Below are positions 5,058 through 7,602 of a stretch of DNA of 7,602 nucleotides, piece by piece. This DNA comes from an uncultured Lachnospiraceae bacterium (lineage in GTDB: Bacteria; Bacillota; Clostridia; Lachnospirales; Lachnospiraceae). The DNA lies in assembly GCA_910579935.1 (NCBI GenBank), contig CAJTVQ010000070.1:5897-13498 (forward strand), written 5' to 3'. Position numbers and translations under genes: made by a program. Each line of letters opens with the position of its first letter. The stretch's first letter is position 1. The notes beneath the pieces are model-generated. The model was not told the DNA's origin. It saw nothing but the letters and a program-made list of their open reading frames with translations, and did not search any database.

Positions 5058-6414
5058 TTTCTTTCATACGGTTAGAGGGTGAAACGTTCTGTTCCGCTTC
5101 CACTATGGTACGATAAAGCCCCACTTTCGTAGTAGTACCCGGAAAATTGGCATTAATATACTGCTGTAACGGCTTACAAAGGATCATGTCCGGAATAGCC
5201 GTTTCAGAAGCGTTATACACTTTCAGGCTGTATAATTTCTCCGATCCGGAAGAAAGCTTGTTTTCTATAATCAGGTTTGAAAGTACCGGATCAAGACCGA
5301 AGCCGGAAGTGGCGGCAGCGTCCGCCTTATTGGATATCTTAATCTGGGCGTCCACATAATCCTTTATCTTCTTATCCAGCGGTTCCACCGTCCAGCCCTC
5401 AAAGTTATTCGCTTCCGGATTCCAGAATTTGGTCGTGTGCATGTATTTCCCGGCGTTCTGCCTTCCGGTAATGTTGGAGGCGAATTTCTCCATAGCTTCG
5501 TCCTTGAAATCTTCCAGCATCTGGGCCGTGTATTTCTCGCCCGTACGCTCGCAAACCTGTTTTATACGTGCTTCCGCGCGGTCCCAGTAAGACTGCGGCG
5601 ATTCGATATGCAGGGAAATGGCCGAAGCGTTTTCGTTATAGGCGATCAGGATAGCGGCCAGACCGCCGGCAAGCTCCAGCCAGTCAAGCGCCCCCAGAAA
5701 ACGCGGCGTACTCATGAAATCCTTGCAAAAGGAATAGATATTATAGTATTTCACAGAAACCGGATATTTGAACGGGTGAGCCGGATCAAAGACCGGGTAA
5801 CGGTAAGTATAAGCCGGATCAGGATAAGGAAAGTCGCCCACAAGTACTTCCTGCGGTTCATCCTCACCGTCGGGAGGATATACCAGACGGGCCTTCTGGT
5901 AGGGAATATGTTCCAACCGTACCAAACGCCCGGGATTGCCCACACGTGGCGCACGGTTCCGGACAAACTTTATAAAAAAGCCCTGCATGTGTGTTAAGTC
6001 TACGAGTGAGCGGTGAAGAACCGTTGTGTAATCCCACGACTCCAGGTCGGCGGTTATTTCCGGATCGAGTTTCCAACGCCGGTAAAAACGGTTATTGTCT
6101 TCGTCGATTGCATCCTCATACAGCCGCGGACCTTCTCCCCACTGCAAACCAGCTATTTTACCCATAATACCTTCACCGGCATAGAATTTATCCAGTAAAC
6201 GCATGACCTCGCCCGGCATGTCGTTATTGTCACCCATGGGAACGATAAAGGTACCGTTTACGCTGATCTTCCGCGAAAAGAAAGCCCCCCGCCGGTTCAA
6301 CTGGATGCTGGAAGGTTCCCAACCTTTACCACGGCCACCGATAGAAAAAGAGATCAAACCCTTGTCGGTGCCGGTATCTATAATTCCAAAGTTACCACTT
6401 CGTCTTATTTCCAT
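5050..6414 (-). CDS. Phage portal protein
   Basis: A 454-residue protein with portal character, expected to form the ring at the head vertex through which DNA is packaged and ejected. The N-terminal half has GKIAGLQWGEGPRLY (85-99), the helix WDYTTVLHRSLVDLTHMQGFFI (split at the turn; 127-148) and a strand-rich LVRLEHIPYQKARLVYP (164-180), which resembles the portal wing. The helical stem region includes LDWLELAGGLAAILIAYNENAS, and the C-terminal part has NKADAAATSGFGLDPVLSN (362-380) followed by LSSGSEKLYSL, similar to the late segment of other portals of gut Bacteroides phages. Length suits the family. It starts 4 bases after the preceding stop and overlaps the PLD-like gene by 8. Confidence comes from overall pattern, since portals lack short diagnostic motifs. 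Confidence 0.75.
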   Translation of the reverse strand: MEIRRSGNFGIIDTGTDKGLISFSIGGRGKGWEPSSIQLNRRGAFFSRKISVNGTFIVPMGDNNDMPGEVMRLLDKFYAGEGIMGKIAGLQWGEGPRLYEDAIDEDNNRFYRRWKLDPEITADLESWDYTTVLHRSLVDLTHMQGFFIKFVRNRAPRVGNPGRLVRLEHIPYQKARLVYPPDGEDEPQEVLVGDFPYPDPAYTYRYPVFDPAHPFKYPVSVKYYNIYSFCKDFMSTPRFLGALDWLELAGGLAAILIAYNENASAISLHIESPQSYWDRAEARIKQVCERTGEKYTAQMLEDFKDEAMEKFASNITGRQNAGKYMHTTKFWNPEANNFEGWTVEPLDKKIKDYVDAQIKISNKADAAATSGFGLDPVLSNLIIENKLSSGSEKLYSLKVYNASETAIPDMILCKPLQQYINANFPGTTTKVGLYRTIVEAEQNVSPSNRMKENA

Positions 6415-6418
6415 ACTC

Positions 6419-6697
6419 TTAAATCGTTATTCTTTTCCCGTTGAACTCCATTACCAGACATTCCCAGCAATTCAGCGGCCGGCCCGTTGTGGTGTCCGTC
6501 AGAAATAGTTTATAGCTTGCATTTTCGATGCTTTCATCCGTCGCCTTTTTCCTCAAACGGGCGGCCGTGAGTGTCACCATGTCGCCGCCGTCCCGTGTCT
6601 GCCGGTTCCATTTCCGGAACTTGATAGAAAAAGTTCCCCCGGAAATGGTAATCCGCTTCATCTGTTCTACCGCTACATAAAGGTTTATTTTTTCCAT
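6419..6697 (-). CDS. Small phage protein of unknown function
   Basis: A 92-residue protein that I cannot assign. It seems mostly beta: INLYVAVEQMKRITI, TFSIKFRKWNRQ (22-33), MVTLTAARLRKK (40-51), SYKLFLTDT (61-69), and a C-terminal CLVMEFNGKRITI. It has no membrane segment or catalytic motif. It overlaps the end of the spanin-like gene by 13 bases and the portal gene begins 4 bases after its stop, so it is co-translated with the head module and is likely a minor structural or assembly protein. The continuous reading frame, the tight junctions and the coherent strand pattern support it as a real gene. Confidence 0.75.
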   Translation of the reverse strand: MEKINLYVAVEQMKRITISGGTFSIKFRKWNRQTRDGGDMVTLTAARLRKKATDESIENASYKLFLTDTTTGRPLNCWECLVMEFNGKRITI

Positions 6698-7206
6698 AGC
6701 CGGCGGATAAAACTTTTAATTCTACCCCAGTTATCATATACCAGGCAGAAGGATAGAAAGAAAAACATGAATTTTAGGAACGTCCATAAGCTACACCTGT
6801 TTGCAGCCTTTTCTTTTTTCTGGCTTTGCTGCCTAACGTCGGATTTACGGGTAACGGTTGTTTCCTGCTGACTGGTAGTTTCTTTATGTTCCTGAAAGGA
6901 GCTGCTTTGATTCTTTCCAGTTCTTTTTTCAGTTTTTCGGTTGCTGAAATCAATTTCCTTAATCCGTCCAAGGCTGTCATAGTTGATTCGGATATGCGTG
7001 CTATCTTCCCGGTGAACGTGAAGTGTGTGTTTATCATTGCTTGAATCTCTTCGCGCAAGCTCGATAACTCCGTCAGTAGTTGTTTGTTTTTCTTCTCCTG
7101 TTGCTTCTGTAACCGTTTTTTGTGTAACAGATCGAGGAGAGCGACAACTATAAAAACAAGTTGCAAAACAAATAAAGATAAGTAAATGTACGGTTCCATG
7201 TCTCAT
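6685..7206 (-). CDS. Unimolecular spanin-like lipoprotein
   Basis: A 173-residue protein with an N-terminal lipoprotein signal (hydrophobic residues 7-19, FYSC with Cys21), a polar periplasmic region rich in Thr, Gln, Glu, Lys and Ser with two strand-like runs (THIRINYDS and RIKEIDFSN, 70-89), and a C-terminal membrane helix (about 139-157, TFLKFMFFFLSFCLVY) followed by a strongly basic tail (GRIKSFIRRLWKK). By the positive-inside rule the tail is cytoplasmic. An outer-membrane lipid anchor joined to an inner-membrane helix in one chain is the layout of u-spanins such as T1 gp11, which disrupt the outer membrane in the last step of lysis. Similar lipobox-plus-C-terminal-helix proteins are common in Bacteroidetes phages. 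It starts 8 bases after the preceding stop. A second long frame lies almost wholly inside it (6774-7199). Confidence 0.75.
   Translation of the reverse strand: MRHGTVHLLIFICFATCFYSCRSPRSVTQKTVTEATGEEKQTTTDGVIELARRDSSNDKHTLHVHREDSTHIRINYDSLGRIKEIDFSNRKTEKRTGKNQSSSFQEHKETTSQQETTVTRKSDVRQQSQKKEKAANRCSLWTFLKFMFFFLSFCLVYDNWGRIKSFIRRLWKK
6774..7199 (-). CDS. Candidate nested gene: one-TM coiled-coil protein
   Basis: This 141-codon frame opens 7 bases after the spanin-like start, in the +1 frame, and lies wholly inside that gene. It would encode an N-terminal membrane helix (residues 4-25, YIYLSLFVLQLVFIVVALLD), a basic link (HKKR), two coiled-coil-like helices (about 28-57 and 78-99, with regular Leu/Ile spacing) and a basic C-terminus. 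This general shape is that of an inner-membrane spanin (Rz type), and two-component spanins often share DNA in two frames. Against it: the basic residues follow the helix, which predicts a cytoplasmic C-terminus, and long chance frames are common in this region. By eye its third codon positions are richer in G and C than those of the outer frame and closer to the neighbouring genes. I treat it as a candidate. Confidence 0.4.
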   Translation of the reverse strand: MEPYIYLSLFVLQLVFIVVALLDLLHKKRLQKQQEKKNKQLLTELSSLREEIQAMINTHFTFTGKIARISESTMTALDGLRKLISATEKLKKELERIKAAPFRNIKKLPVSRKQPLPVNPTLGSKARKKKRLQTGVAYGRS

Positions 7207-7214
7207 AATTGATT

Positions 7215-7559
7215 TTAGTTATTAGTGTCAAAAGTGATAGATTCCCGATTCGGGCAATTCTTTACGCCACAAAGAAACGGCTTCATAGTATCCATTACTC
7301 GGGCGTTACGCCTGATTGCCTTTTCCATTTCGTTACATTTCTGCAGGACTTCCTTGTATTTGTTATCCACTTCATCAAACCGTTTCTTTAGTTCCTGCCT
7401 GTCGTTCTTTAAATCTTCGATTAATTCCTGGTAAACCTCTTGTACTGACTTCATGGCATCAGCTTCCGCCTGTTTACGGGTATATCGGATAGTGAATAAC
7501 CAGGTCAAACCGCCCGAACAAAGAGCGGTGATAATTGCTGTGATAATCGTTTCTGTCAT
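7215..7559 (-). CDS. One-TM coiled-coil protein, lysis-cassette type
   Basis: A 114-residue protein with an N-terminal membrane helix (about 4-24, IITAIITALCSGGLTWLFTI), a basic link (RYTRKQ), a long coiled coil (about 30-88: VQEVYQELIEDL, NDRQELKKRFDEV, continuing to EMEKAIRRNAR), and a C-terminal segment with two cysteines, FLCGVKNCPNR (Cys97, Cys102). Similar proteins (TM helix, coiled coil, then 'PFLCG..C') occur in Bacteroides phages near lysis genes. The basic residues after the helix predict a cytoplasmic coiled coil. A holin or lysis-regulator role is possible but not shown. An AGGA ribosome-binding-like sequence lies 3 bases upstream of the ATG at 7559. The spanin-like gene starts 8 bases after its stop. 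Confidence 0.75.
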   Translation of the reverse strand: MTETIITAIITALCSGGLTWLFTIRYTRKQAEADAMKSVQEVYQELIEDLKNDRQELKKRFDEVDNKYKEVLQKCNEMEKAIRRNARVMDTMKPFLCGVKNCPNRESITFDTNN

Positions 7560-7602
7560 ATTCCTGCTTTTTATTTCCGTACAAAAGTGAAAATAATGAC
7601 AG
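7560..7602. other. Leader of the rightmost gene
   Basis: This short segment carries the AGGA before the ATG at 7559. On the minus strand CACTTTTG (complement of 7582-7589) matches the -7 element TAnnTTTG at all but its first base, but the place where a -33 element would lie is outside the window. Nothing else is visible. Confidence 0.3.

Noticed and set aside
5437..5997. 186-codon plus-strand frame inside the portal gene
   Set aside because: It is antisense to the portal; the Arg/Val/Phe-rich product matches no domain and there is no promoter or ribosome-binding sequence in support.
6534..6737. 67-codon minus-strand frame overlapping the 92-aa and spanin-like genes
   Set aside because: It straddles two better-supported genes in another frame and has no recognisable feature.

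Overview
The window looks like part of a tailed-phage (prophage or prophage-derived) late region from a Bacteroidales host such as Bacteroides or Parabacteroides. The grounds are the protein types and the promoter at 1239-1269, which has the Bacteroidetes form (TTTG, 19 nt, TAnnTTTG) instead of a sigma70 -35/-10. Every supported gene is on the minus strand, so transcription runs from the right edge to the left edge.

Right part, in reading order: a one-TM coiled-coil protein (7215-7559); a lipoprotein with a C-terminal membrane anchor that has the layout of a unimolecular spanin (6685-7206), with a second long open frame almost wholly inside it (6774-7199); a 92-aa unknown (6419-6697); a portal-like protein (5050-6414); a phospholipase-D-like protein with one HxK motif (4356-5057); a 316-aa connector-type unknown (3422-4372); a 270-aa protein resembling a tail assembly chaperone (2600-3412); a GH24 lysozyme with the E-x8-C-x5-T active site (2169-2603); and two small proteins that look like a tail terminator and a neck/head-tail protein (1726-2172 and 1311-1721). 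Genes overlap or are separated by only a few bases, including two ATGA junctions, so they form one operon.

Left part: the structural run is interrupted at 152-1311 by a cassette that is visibly more AT-rich. It holds hicA (1016-1213), hicB (516-923) and a 78-aa two-helix membrane protein (206-442). The cassette has its own Bacteroidetes-type promoter, two near-identical palindromic operator candidates, structured DNA between hicA and hicB, and terminator-like hairpins after hicB and after the membrane gene. Structural genes resume at 1-95 with what looks like the first 31 codons of a tape measure protein, preceded by a possible promoter. This is the layout of a phage moron: an independently controlled accessory cassette inserted between late genes.

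Points of most interest are the duplicated operator around the hicAB promoter, the almost fully nested frame in the spanin-like gene, the PLD-like protein inside the head gene block, and the membrane protein tied to the HicAB cassette. No terminase, major capsid or major tail gene was recognised. No tRNA, rRNA, CRISPR array, insertion sequence or attachment site was seen.
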